Shown: positions 45,192-52,905 of the stretch, one piece after another
Layout: each line of letters begins with the position of its first letter
How positions within the stretch are numbered: position 1 is the stretch's first letter
From: Rathayibacter sp. VKM Ac-2804
GTDB lineage: Bacteria; Actinomycetota; Actinomycetes; Actinomycetales; Microbacteriaceae
Reading direction: 5' to 3'
Assembly (NCBI RefSeq): GCF_009866655.1
Contig: NZ_CP047420.1
Span: forward strand, 3,472,001 to 3,536,000
Length of the DNA: 64,000 nucleotides
Program-made: the position numbers and the translations under genes
Notes under the pieces: model-generated
Told to the model about the DNA's origin: nothing
Databases searched by the model: none
Seen by the model: only the letters and a program-made list of their open reading frames with translations

Positions 45192-46433
45192 ATGACCTTC
45201 ACCCTCGGAATCGTCGGCGCCGGCCAGTTCAGCCGCCACTTCGCCGACCTCTTCCACCGCCACCCCGGAGTCGGCGCGATCACCGTGACCGACGTCCTCG
45301 ACGGCCGCGCGGAGGCGCTCGTCGAGTCGGAGGGACTCGCCGGGACCCACGAGAGCTTCGAGGCGATGCTCGCCGATCCGGCGGTCGACGCCGTCGCCCT
45401 GTTCACGCAGCGCTGGACCCACGGCCCCCTGGTCGCCCGGGCGCTGCGCGCGGGGAAGCACGTCTACTCCGCCGTCCCGATGGCGAGCGACGCCGACGAG
45501 ATCGCGGAGATCATCGAGCTGGTCTCGGCGACCGGCCTGACCTACATGATGGGCGAGACCAGCCAATACAACCCGGCGACGGTGTTCGCCCGCCGCAAGT
45601 TCGAGGAGGGCGCCTTCGGCCGCGTCTTCTACCTCGAGGGGGACTACCTCCACGACATGGACCACGGCTTCTACGACGCCTACCGCTACAGCGGCGGCGA
45701 GGACTGGAAGGCGACGGCCAGCTACCCGCCGATGTGGTACCCGACCCACTCCATCGGCGGCGTGCTGGGGGCCGTGCCGAGGCACGCGACCAGCGTGAGC
45801 TGCACGGGCATGCGCGACCACCTCGACGACGGGGTCTTCGACACCGACGTCAGCATGTTCGGCAACGACTTCTCGAACATGACCGCGCTGTTCGAGCTCG
45901 ACGGCGGCGGCTCGATGCGCATCAACGAGTTCCGCCGGGTCGGCTACCCGTCCTTCCTCCGCGAGAGCCGCTTCCGCTTCTTCGGCACGGCCGGCGTCTT
46001 CGAGCAGCTCGTGCAGACGAGCGTCTGGCAGACCGGCGAGGGCGTCGAGGACGTGACCGAGCAGCTCGCCACGACCGCGACGATGGCGGACGACGACCCG
46101 CGCCTCGAGAACGTCTCGCCCGCGCTGCGCGCCGCCTTCGTCAGCGGCCACGCACCGGTGCACGAGGCGGAGGCCGCGCGACTGCCGAGCGAGCTCGAGG
46201 GCGCGCCGAACGGGCACGAGGGCTCGCACCACCTCCTGGTCGACGACTTCGTCCGGGCCGTCACGACCGGCACCCTGCCGACCGTGAACGCCTGGGTCGC
46301 CGCCCGGTACACCCTGCCCGGGCTGGTCGCGATGGAGTCGGCGCGGCAGGACGGGGCGCGACTGCCCATCCCCGACCACGGCGACGCCCCGGTCGCCGTC
46401 GGCGAGCCGCTCCCGGTGTCGGCGCGGGTCTGA
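45192..46433 (+). CDS. Gfo/Idh/MocA-family oxidoreductase
   Basis: A 413-residue NAD(P)-dependent sugar oxidoreductase. The Rossmann motif GIVGAGQFSRH is at residues 6-16, and the EKP-type region is altered to SAVPMASDADEI, with YMMGETSQYNP in the substrate domain. It may oxidise or epimerise a sugar released by the neighbouring glycosidases, as other members do in glycoside pathways. ATG 45192 has GTAGGAG upstream. Regulation is probably by the paired repeats before it. Confidence 0.87.
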   Translation: MTFTLGIVGAGQFSRHFADLFHRHPGVGAITVTDVLDGRAEALVESEGLAGTHESFEAMLADPAVDAVALFTQRWTHGPLVARALRAGKHVYSAVPMASDADEIAEIIELVSATGLTYMMGETSQYNPATVFARRKFEEGAFGRVFYLEGDYLHDMDHGFYDAYRYSGGEDWKATASYPPMWYPTHSIGGVLGAVPRHATSVSCTGMRDHLDDGVFDTDVSMFGNDFSNMTALFELDGGGSMRINEFRRVGYPSFLRESRFRFFGTAGVFEQLVQTSVWQTGEGVEDVTEQLATTATMADDDPRLENVSPALRAAFVSGHAPVHEAEAARLPSELEGAPNGHEGSHHLLVDDFVRAVTTGTLPTVNAWVAARYTLPGLVAMESARQDGARLPIPDHGDAPVAVGEPLPVSARV

Positions 46434-46441
46434 CGCACTGA

Positions 46442-46470
46442 GCGGGGGCGGGCGCAGTGCCCGCCCCCGC
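46442..46470. terminator. Bidirectional hairpin between convergent genes
   Basis: GCGGGGGCGGGC, loop GCAGT, GCCCGCCCCCGC: a perfect 12-bp stem filling the 40-base gap between the Gfo/Idh stop and the stop of the minus-strand glycosidase. It can function for both. Confidence 0.7.
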
Positions 46471-46473
46471 CTC

Positions 46474-48087
46474 TCAGAGCGCCGGGTCCGGGCTCCCCGC
46501 GAGGAACGGCTCGAAGGCGTCGGCGCCGTCCGGGCCGACCCAGTCGTACTCGACGACCTCGTCGCCCGCCGACCACCGCGAGGGCGTCGGCGAGTGCAGC
46601 CAGTCGAGCGGAGCGACTCCCCCGGGCGTGCCGCCGTCCAGCGCCAGCCGCAGCGCCTGCGCGAGGTCGGCGTCGACGGCGTCGGTCCGCGTCGCGGGGT
46701 CGACGGAGACGAAGAGCGCGGTCCCGCTGCGGGCGACGAGATCGAGGAAGCGGCGGTTCAGGGCCCAGTCGGTGCTGCTCGTGCTGGGCACGCAGTCCGC
46801 GTCGAGGGTGAAGAACGCGTCGTGCTGCGCGAGGCGGAACGCCAGGGCGTTGACGCCGACGCGGCGGGTGCGGTCCCAGTGCAGGCCGGACGTGTCGTCG
46901 CCGACCCGCTGGGCGTGCACGAGCCCGGCGGCGAGATGCCCGACGACGTTGCAGCCCAGCACCAGCGCCTCGCCGGCGGCGGCGCGCATCGTCGCGTAGA
47001 AGCGCACGAGCGCCTCGGCCGTCGTCACGGAGCGGTCGTGCAGCGCGGGCCCGGAGCCGGGCGCCGCGCCGAAGTCCGGACCCCACGCGCCGAGGAGGTC
47101 GTAGGTCGAGAAGTCGTGCTTGATCAGCTCGAAGCCCCAGCCGGCGAGGCGCGCCGCGTCCTCCGCGACGAGCTCGAGCACGGCGGGCGAGCTGGGGTCG
47201 AGGGCGAGGGCCCCGTCCCGCCCCGCACGCACTCCCTCGAGCGGCTCCTCGCGCGTCAGCAGCGGCCGGAACCACACCCCCGGCCGCACGCCCTCCGCCC
47301 GGACGGCCTCCGCGGCCGCGGCCATGTCGGGGAAGCGATCGGGTCGTCCCGCCCGCCAGGGACCCGGTGAGGCCGCGAGGCCGTCGGCCGTCCCGGCCGA
47401 GCTCCAGCCGTCGTCGACGACCCCGAACGGGCGCACCGCGTGGTCGCCGACGAGGTCGGCGATCGTGCGCGCGTCGCGGACGACGGCGGCGAGGCCGAAG
47501 TCGCGCCCGTAGGCGTAGTACCAGTTGTTCGCGCCGACCAGGGGTCCGCCCGTCGTGAGCGGCTCCGGGCAGAGCCGGCGGAGGAGCGACCGCTGGGCGG
47601 AGAACGCGCCCTCCTCGCCGGAGATCCTGTGCACGACCGCCGCGGTCAGCGTCCGGTCGCCGGGGACGACCGCCGCGCCGCCGCTGCGCAGATCGAGGGT
47701 CAGCGTGACTCCGCGCCGGTCGACCTGCCAGAAGGCGAACGACGCGCCGCCCACCTCGACGCCCCAGCCGTCGGTCGTGCCCGTGCGCGGGTGGTGCACG
47801 AGGGCCGTCCAGGGCAGGATCCGCTCGGCGCGGACGCCGCGCCACTCGAGCTCGCCGTAGGAGCGCTCCCAGGCGTCCCCGAGCACCAGGCAGTCCTCGG
47901 GGATCGCCCGGGCCCACCGCAGCCGCACTCTCGACACGGCGGCGACGGCACCGACGTCGACCCGCAGGCCGCCCGATGCGGTCTCGGCGAGGTGGACGCG
48001 GACGCCCGAGCCCCGGAGGTCGGCGAAGCCGCCGTCGGGGTCGATCTGCGCGTCGATGCGCGCGGGATCCGCGAGTGGAGTCGTCAT
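46474..48087 (-). CDS. Clan GH-D glycoside hydrolase, alpha-galactosidase-like
   Basis: A 537-residue enzyme. The N-terminal part is a beta-sandwich, then a (beta/alpha)8 barrel with NWYYAYGRDF, VVDDGWSS and the nucleophile region GFELIKHDFST (Asp325). VGDDTSGLHWDRTRR in the last third likely holds the acid/base aspartate. This pattern is that of GH27/GH36 alpha-galactosidases. No signal peptide is seen, so it would act on imported oligosaccharides. ATG 48087 has GGAGAGAGAG upstream. It is divergent from the ABC transporter genes. Confidence 0.8.
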   Translation of the reverse strand: MTTPLADPARIDAQIDPDGGFADLRGSGVRVHLAETASGGLRVDVGAVAAVSRVRLRWARAIPEDCLVLGDAWERSYGELEWRGVRAERILPWTALVHHPRTGTTDGWGVEVGGASFAFWQVDRRGVTLTLDLRSGGAAVVPGDRTLTAAVVHRISGEEGAFSAQRSLLRRLCPEPLTTGGPLVGANNWYYAYGRDFGLAAVVRDARTIADLVGDHAVRPFGVVDDGWSSAGTADGLAASPGPWRAGRPDRFPDMAAAAEAVRAEGVRPGVWFRPLLTREEPLEGVRAGRDGALALDPSSPAVLELVAEDAARLAGWGFELIKHDFSTYDLLGAWGPDFGAAPGSGPALHDRSVTTAEALVRFYATMRAAAGEALVLGCNVVGHLAAGLVHAQRVGDDTSGLHWDRTRRVGVNALAFRLAQHDAFFTLDADCVPSTSSTDWALNRRFLDLVARSGTALFVSVDPATRTDAVDADLAQALRLALDGGTPGGVAPLDWLHSPTPSRWSAGDEVVEYDWVGPDGADAFEPFLAGSPDPAL

Positions 48088-48146
48088 CACTGCTCTCTCT
48101 CCGGCCCGGCAGCACTGCACGGAGCCGAGGTCGACAGTAGCCATGT

Positions 48147-48194
48147 AAGAACATTCTTCCCAGTCTTGAATACTCCTGGTTACTCGTGTAGCTT
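48147..48194. promoter_or_regulatory. Divergent control region with palindrome, operator core and transporter promoter
   Basis: AAGAACATTCTT (48147-48158) is a palindrome with 5-bp perfect arms. TTGAAT (48166-48171) and TAGCTT (48189-48194) form a plus-strand promoter with a 17-base spacer. Within that spacer lies GGTTACTCGTGTAGC (48178-48192), the inverted form of the ACACGAGTAA core found twice before the Gfo/Idh gene. Confidence 0.6.
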
Positions 48195-48251
48195 CCTTCG
48201 CAGCACGCTCCCGCGCACCGCGGAACGGGCGCTTCTCCACCTGCTCGGATC

Positions 48252-49271
48252 ATGACGAAGGAGTCATCTCTTGCTGCTTTCACGACGCTCGAACGCGCGA
48301 CGAACCGGGTGCGCACGATGACGGCTCTCCGCGAGGGGCGGGCCCGCGAGGGCGCCGCCGCGGTCCGGATCCGCCCGACGATGTCGCTCGGCCGGCGCCG
48401 CGCGCGCCGCTCCGAGCTGCTCGTCGCGCTCGCCTTCATCCTCCCGGCCGCCGTCGGCTTCGGAGCGTTCTACGTCGTCCCGACGATCCGCGGCATCTAC
48501 CTGAGCTTCACGGACTACAACCTGATGAGCGCGCCGTCGTACATCGGATTCGACAACTACCTGCGCCTGGCGAAGGACCCGCTGTTCTGGAACTCGGTCG
48601 GCGTCACCCTCGAGTACGTCCTGATCAACATCGTCGTCCAGACGGTCGTCGCGGTCGGCCTCGCCGTCCTGATGCACCGCCTCACCCAGTCCGTGGTGAT
48701 CCGCGGGGCGATCCTGCTGCCCTTCCTGATCTCGAACGTCATCGCGGCGATGATCTGGTTCCTCCTGCTCGACTACCAGCTCGGCCTCGTCAACAGCGTC
48801 ATCGAGAGCCTCGGGCTCACCCGCATCCCGTTCTTCGCCGACTCGAACTGGGCGATCCCGACGATCGCGCTCGTCAACGTCTGGCGGCACATGGGCTACA
48901 CCGCGCTGCTGGTCTTCGCCGGCCTGCAGCTCATCCCGAGCTACGTCTACGAGGCGGCCGCGATCGACGGCTCGAGCGAGTGGCGCTCGTTCTGGAAGAT
49001 CACCCTGCCGCTGCTGCGGCCGGTGCTCGCGCTGGTCCTCGTGGTCACCGTGACCGGCTCGTTCCAGGTCTTCGACACCGTCGCCGTGACCACCCGAGGC
49101 GGCCCGGTCAACGCCACGAGGGTCATGCAGTACTACATCTACCAGGTCGGCTTCGGCGAGAACGACTTCGGCTACGCCAGTGCGATCTCGGTCGTCCTCC
49201 TCGTCATCCTCGCCGGCGTCGCGCTGATCCAGCTCCGGCTGCTGCGCGCCGACCAGTCCGACCTCGCGTAA
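48252..49271 (+). CDS. Sugar ABC transporter permease (MalF-type)
   Basis: About 339 residues with six transmembrane helices and the permease EAA loop EAAAIDGSSEWRSFWKITLPLLRP. It pairs with the next permease to form the membrane channel of an oligosaccharide importer. The start is uncertain: ATG 48252 has no good ribosome binding site, and in-frame ATGs at 48318 and 48381 also work because TM1 begins only around 48415. A 16-codon ORF from TTG 48271 with a GAAGGAG site ends by overlapping ATG 48318 (ATGA), which would favour the latter. Confidence 0.87.
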   Translation: MTKESSLAAFTTLERATNRVRTMTALREGRAREGAAAVRIRPTMSLGRRRARRSELLVALAFILPAAVGFGAFYVVPTIRGIYLSFTDYNLMSAPSYIGFDNYLRLAKDPLFWNSVGVTLEYVLINIVVQTVVAVGLAVLMHRLTQSVVIRGAILLPFLISNVIAAMIWFLLLDYQLGLVNSVIESLGLTRIPFFADSNWAIPTIALVNVWRHMGYTALLVFAGLQLIPSYVYEAAAIDGSSEWRSFWKITLPLLRPVLALVLVVTVTGSFQVFDTVAVTTRGGPVNATRVMQYYIYQVGFGENDFGYASAISVVLLVILAGVALIQLRLLRADQSDLA

Positions 49272-49280
49272 GGAACGCCG

Positions 49281-50237
49281 ATGACCACTGCAGCTCCCGT
49301 CGCCCTCGATCCCGCCGCCGCCGCGTCCCCCGCGCCCGCTCCCCGGCGCACCCGGCCGGCGCGCCGACCCTCCCTCGGCCGCGTCGTCGCCTGGATCGCG
49401 CTGATCCTCGCCCTCGTCGTCACCCTCTTCCCCTTCTTCTGGATGGTGCGCACCGCGTTCTCGACCGGGAACGCCCTCGCCACCGACACCACCTCGCTGC
49501 TGCCCGTCGACTTCACCTGGGGCGCCTTCGCCCGGGTCCTGGGCTTCTCCACCCAGGAGCAGGCCCTCGCCGAGGGCGGGTCCGGCGCCTCCGTCAATTT
49601 CTGGCTCTACCTGCGCAACTCGGTCGCCTACGCCACCCTGGTCACCCTCGGCCAGCTGCTCTTCTGCTCGCTGGCCGCCTACGCCTTCGCGCGACTGCGC
49701 TGGCCCGGCCGCGACGCCGTCTTCTTCCTCTTCCTCACCGCGCTGATGGTCCCGCCGATCTTCACCGCCCTGCCCAACTTCGTCCTCATGCGCGATCTCG
49801 GGCTGCTCAACTCGTTCATCGGGCTCTCGCTGCCCACGCTGCTGATGACCCCCTTCGCGGTGTTCTTCCTCCGCCAGTTCTTCCTCGGCATCAGCCGCGA
49901 GATCGAGGAGGCGGCGGAACTCGACGGAGCGGGCAAGCTGCGGATCTTCTTCCGCCTGATCGTGCCGATGAGCACGGCGCCGCTCGCGACGCTGGGCATC
50001 CTCACCTACATCAACACCTGGAACGACTACTTCTGGCCGCTGCTCGCCGGCAACACCGAGGAGAGCCGGGTCCTCACCGTCGCCCTCGGCGTCTTCCGCT
50101 CGCAGACCCCGGGCGGCAGCCCCGACTGGGCAGGGCTCATGGCCGCGACCCTCGTCGCCGCCGTCCCCGTCCTCCTCCTCTTCCTCGCCTTCGGCCGTCG
50201 CATCGTCGACTCCATCGGCTTCTCGGGCGTCAAGTGA
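49281..50237 (+). CDS. Sugar ABC transporter permease (MalG-type)
   Basis: A 318-residue membrane protein with six helices and the EAA loop EEAAELDGAGKLRIFFRLIVPMSTAPL. The first 45 residues are Ala/Pro/Arg-rich cytosolic. ATG 49281 has AAGGAACGCCG upstream, 9 bases after the first permease stop. The operon has no ATP-binding subunit; sharing a general MsiK-type ATPase encoded elsewhere is usual in actinobacteria. Confidence 0.9.
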   Translation: MTTAAPVALDPAAAASPAPAPRRTRPARRPSLGRVVAWIALILALVVTLFPFFWMVRTAFSTGNALATDTTSLLPVDFTWGAFARVLGFSTQEQALAEGGSGASVNFWLYLRNSVAYATLVTLGQLLFCSLAAYAFARLRWPGRDAVFFLFLTALMVPPIFTALPNFVLMRDLGLLNSFIGLSLPTLLMTPFAVFFLRQFFLGISREIEEAAELDGAGKLRIFFRLIVPMSTAPLATLGILTYINTWNDYFWPLLAGNTEESRVLTVALGVFRSQTPGGSPDWAGLMAATLVAAVPVLLLFLAFGRRIVDSIGFSGVK

Positions 50238-50245
50238 CGCGCCCG

Positions 50246-50336
50246 CCCCTCTTCCCCTCCTCTTCTCCTCTCCGCTCCCCTCTCCTCTCCCCTTCCCCGT
50301 CCACTTCCCCTCTCCCTCTCCACTCCCTTCCCTCCC
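50246..50336 (+). repeat. 91-base polypyrimidine tract between permease and binding-protein genes
   Basis: Only four purines interrupt the run of C and T (G at 50274 and 50299, A at 50303 and 50322). It consists of irregular CCCCTCTTCC and CTCTCC units. The mRNA would be unstructured here; a strong expression boundary or translational enhancer is possible, as is simple-sequence expansion. Confidence 0.75.
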
Positions 50337-50368
50337 GTGCAATGAAGCAGCAGACAGGAACCAGCACC

Positions 50369-51760
50369 ATGACCCGCATCCTCCGACGATCCGCCGCCGT
50401 CCTGGCCGGCACCACCGTCCTCACCCTCGGACTCACCGGCTGCGTCGGCGGCTCCGGCGGCGCCGCGAGCGGCGGCGGCGACAGCGCCGACATCGACACC
50501 AGCTCCGCTTCCGGCACCATCGACTACTGGCTCTGGGACAACAACCAGAAGGCCGCCTACCAGCAGTGCGCCGACGACTTCCACACCGCGAACCCCGACG
50601 TGAGCGTCACCATCTCGCAGTACTCCTGGGACGACTACTGGACGAAGCTCACGAACGGCTTCGTCGCCGGCACGGCCCCCGACGTCTTCACCGACCACCT
50701 CTCGAAGTTCGCGGACTTCGTCAACAACGGCCAGGTCGTCTCGCTCGACGGCGTCGTCGAGAAGGACGGCGTCGACGTCTCGCAGTACCAGAAGGGCCTC
50801 GCGGACCTCTGGGTCGGCGAGGACGGCCAGCGCTACGGCCTGCCGAAGGACTGGGACACCACCGCGATCTTCTACAACAAGGCGCTCGTCGAGGACGGCG
50901 GCTACACCGCCGAGCAGATCGCCGGACTGGACTGGAACCCGGAGGACGGCGGCAGCTACGAGAAGGCCATCGCGCACCTCACCGTCGACGTCAACGGCGT
51001 CCGCGGCGACGAGGACGGCTTCGACAAGACCCGCGTCGCCGTGTACGGCCTGGGCCTCGACGGCCAGTCCGGCGGCGGCAACGGCCAGACCCAGTGGTCG
51101 ATGTACGCCGGCACCACCGGCTGGAGCTACACCGACAAGAACCCGTGGGGCACGAAGTACAACTACGACGACGAGCGCTTCCAGGCGACGATCGGCTGGA
51201 TGGCGAAGGTCATCGACGAGGGCTACATGCCCTCCCTCGCGGCCGTCACCGGCAGCGACTCGACGCAGACCTTCGGCGCCGGCAAGTACGCGATGATCAC
51301 CAACGGCTCGTGGAACATCAACTCGTTCTACGGTCTCAAGGACATCGAGGTCGGCACCGCTCCGACCCCCACCGGCCCCAACGGCGCGCGCGCCACGATG
51401 TTCAACGGACTGGCCGACTCCATCTGGTCCGGCTCGGACAACAAGGCCGCCTCGGCCAAGTGGGTCGAGTACATGGCCTCCGCCGACTGCCAGGACGTCA
51501 TCGGCGCCGCCGGCGTCGTCTTCCCGGCCATCCCCTCGGGCTCGGACGCGGCGCAGGCCGCCTTCGCGGAGCGCGGGATCGACGTGACGGCCTTCACCGG
51601 CCAGGTCGACGAGGGCACCACGTTCCTCTTCCCGATCTCCGACAACGCGGCGAAGATCAACGGCATCATGGTGCCGGCCGTCGACGCGGTGTTCGAGGGA
51701 CAGGCCGACCCGTCGTCGCTCTCGTCGGCGAACGATCAGGTGAACGCGCTGTTCCAGTAG
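50369..51760 (+). CDS. Sugar ABC transporter substrate-binding lipoprotein
   Basis: A 463-residue extracellular solute-binding protein of cluster 1. The signal peptide MTRILRRSAAVLAGTTVLTL ends in the lipobox LTGC (Cys25), followed by a Gly/Ser linker. The mature domain has DVSVTISQYSWDDYW, GTAPDVF and TNGSWN motifs of oligosaccharide binders. ATG 50369 is preferred over ATG 50342 because it gives a normal signal peptide and has AGGAA upstream. A strong terminator follows. Confidence 0.92.
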   Translation: MTRILRRSAAVLAGTTVLTLGLTGCVGGSGGAASGGGDSADIDTSSASGTIDYWLWDNNQKAAYQQCADDFHTANPDVSVTISQYSWDDYWTKLTNGFVAGTAPDVFTDHLSKFADFVNNGQVVSLDGVVEKDGVDVSQYQKGLADLWVGEDGQRYGLPKDWDTTAIFYNKALVEDGGYTAEQIAGLDWNPEDGGSYEKAIAHLTVDVNGVRGDEDGFDKTRVAVYGLGLDGQSGGGNGQTQWSMYAGTTGWSYTDKNPWGTKYNYDDERFQATIGWMAKVIDEGYMPSLAAVTGSDSTQTFGAGKYAMITNGSWNINSFYGLKDIEVGTAPTPTGPNGARATMFNGLADSIWSGSDNKAASAKWVEYMASADCQDVIGAAGVVFPAIPSGSDAAQAAFAERGIDVTAFTGQVDEGTTFLFPISDNAAKINGIMVPAVDAVFEGQADPSSLSSANDQVNALFQ

Positions 51761-51775
51761 CCCGTCGGCCAGACT

Positions 51776-51809
51776 GGCGGAGAGGGGGCGCTCTGTCCCC
51801 CTCTCCGCC
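51776..51809 (+). terminator. Intrinsic terminator after the binding-protein gene
   Basis: GGCGGAGAGGGGG and CCCCCTCTCCGCC form a perfect 13-bp stem with an 8-base loop; CTTTT follows within 20 bases. It ends the transporter operon before the lacI gene, which then depends on read-through or its own promoter. Confidence 0.8.
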
Positions 51810-51838
51810 GATCGTCGCTTTTCTCGAGGAGGCACCCC

Positions 51839-52861
51839 GTGCCGGACATCAGCACGCCGCGCAAGCGCCCGACCCGCAACGACGTCGCCGAGCGGGCCCA
51901 GGTGAGCTCGGCCGTCGTCAGCTACGTGATGACCGGGGCGAAGCACGTCACCCCCGAGACGGCCCAGCGCGTGCGGACGGCGATGGAGGAGCTCGGCTAC
52001 CGGCCGAACTCCACCGCTCGCGCCCTGCGCACCGGCAGGACGCACACCCTCGCCCTCATCGTCGCCGACGTGAGCAACCCCTTCTTCTCCGAGTACGCCC
52101 TGCAGCTCGAGATCGCCGCCACGGAGCGGGGCTACGCGCTGCTGATCGCGAATTCGCACGAGAGCCTGGAGACGGAGGTGCGGCTCCTGGACGAGATCGC
52201 GCAGCGCGGGGTCGACGGCGTGCTGCTCTCGAGCGTCCGGCACGCGAGCGACCGCTCCTCCCTCGACTCGATCCCCGTTCCCGTGATGTGGATCGACGCG
52301 TTCCACCCCGCGGAGGGCGCCGCCAGCGTCGGGGTCGACATCCGCCACAGCGCTCGCACCGTGGTCCGGCACCTCGCCGAGGTGCACGGCTGCCGCTCCG
52401 TCGGCCTCGTCATCGGCGCGAGCTCGCAGCAGACCACCGACCCGCGCGTGCTCGGCTGGGCCGAGGCGATCGAGGAGATCGGCCTGGAGCCGGGACCGGT
52501 GGTCACGACGACCTGGACCCGCGAGGGCGGGATCGAGGCGGCGCGGATGCTCCTGGACACCCCGAACCGGCCCGACGCCGTCTTCGCCGGCTCGGACCTC
52601 CTCGGCATCGGCGTCCTCCGCGGCGCGGCCGACCTCGGGCTCCGGGTCCCGGAGGACCTCCGGATCGTCTCCTACGACGGCACCGCGGAGTCCGCGTTCA
52701 GCGTCCCGCGGCTCACCTCCTTCAAGCAGCCGGTCCGCGAGATGGCCCGCGCTGCGATCGACACCATCATCGACTTCACGCCCGACCGGGCACACCACAC
52801 GCTGTTCCGCGGGGAGCTGCTCCTCCGGGAGTCCTGCGGCTGCGCACCGTCCGCGCCCTGA
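51839..52861 (+). CDS. LacI-family transcriptional regulator of the galactoside region
   Basis: A 340-residue repressor with HTH at residues about 12-32 (NDVAERAQVSSAVVSYVM), hinge NSTARALRTGRT, and sensor domain with VADVSNPFFSEYA and DAVFAGSDLLGIGVL, ending in CGC. Start is GTG 51839 with GAGGAGG upstream. Lying between the transporter and an alpha-galactosidase gene it is the prime candidate to bind the ACACGAGTAA sites. Its stop codon lies inside a 19/20-bp tandem duplication. Confidence 0.92.
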   Translation: MPDISTPRKRPTRNDVAERAQVSSAVVSYVMTGAKHVTPETAQRVRTAMEELGYRPNSTARALRTGRTHTLALIVADVSNPFFSEYALQLEIAATERGYALLIANSHESLETEVRLLDEIAQRGVDGVLLSSVRHASDRSSLDSIPVPVMWIDAFHPAEGAASVGVDIRHSARTVVRHLAEVHGCRSVGLVIGASSQQTTDPRVLGWAEAIEEIGLEPGPVVTTTWTREGGIEAARMLLDTPNRPDAVFAGSDLLGIGVLRGAADLGLRVPEDLRIVSYDGTAESAFSVPRLTSFKQPVREMARAAIDTIIDFTPDRAHHTLFRGELLLRESCGCAPSAP

Positions 52862-52893
52862 TCGGGCAGAACAGCCCTGATCCGGGCAGAACA
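52855..52893 (+). repeat. Imperfect 19/20-bp tandem duplication at the lacI stop
   Basis: GCCCTGATCGGGCAGAACA (52855-52873) is followed at once by GCCCTGATCCGGGCAGAACA (52874-52893), differing by one inserted C. The first copy includes the lacI stop codon, and the second lies just before the ribosome binding site of the GH36 gene. Confidence 0.8.
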
Positions 52894-52905
52894 GGAACAC
52901 TCACC

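Noticed and set aside
48252..51760. ABC transporter operon considered broken because it lacks an ATPase gene
   Set aside because: Actinobacterial sugar importers commonly share one MsiK-type ATPase encoded elsewhere; all present subunits are intact.
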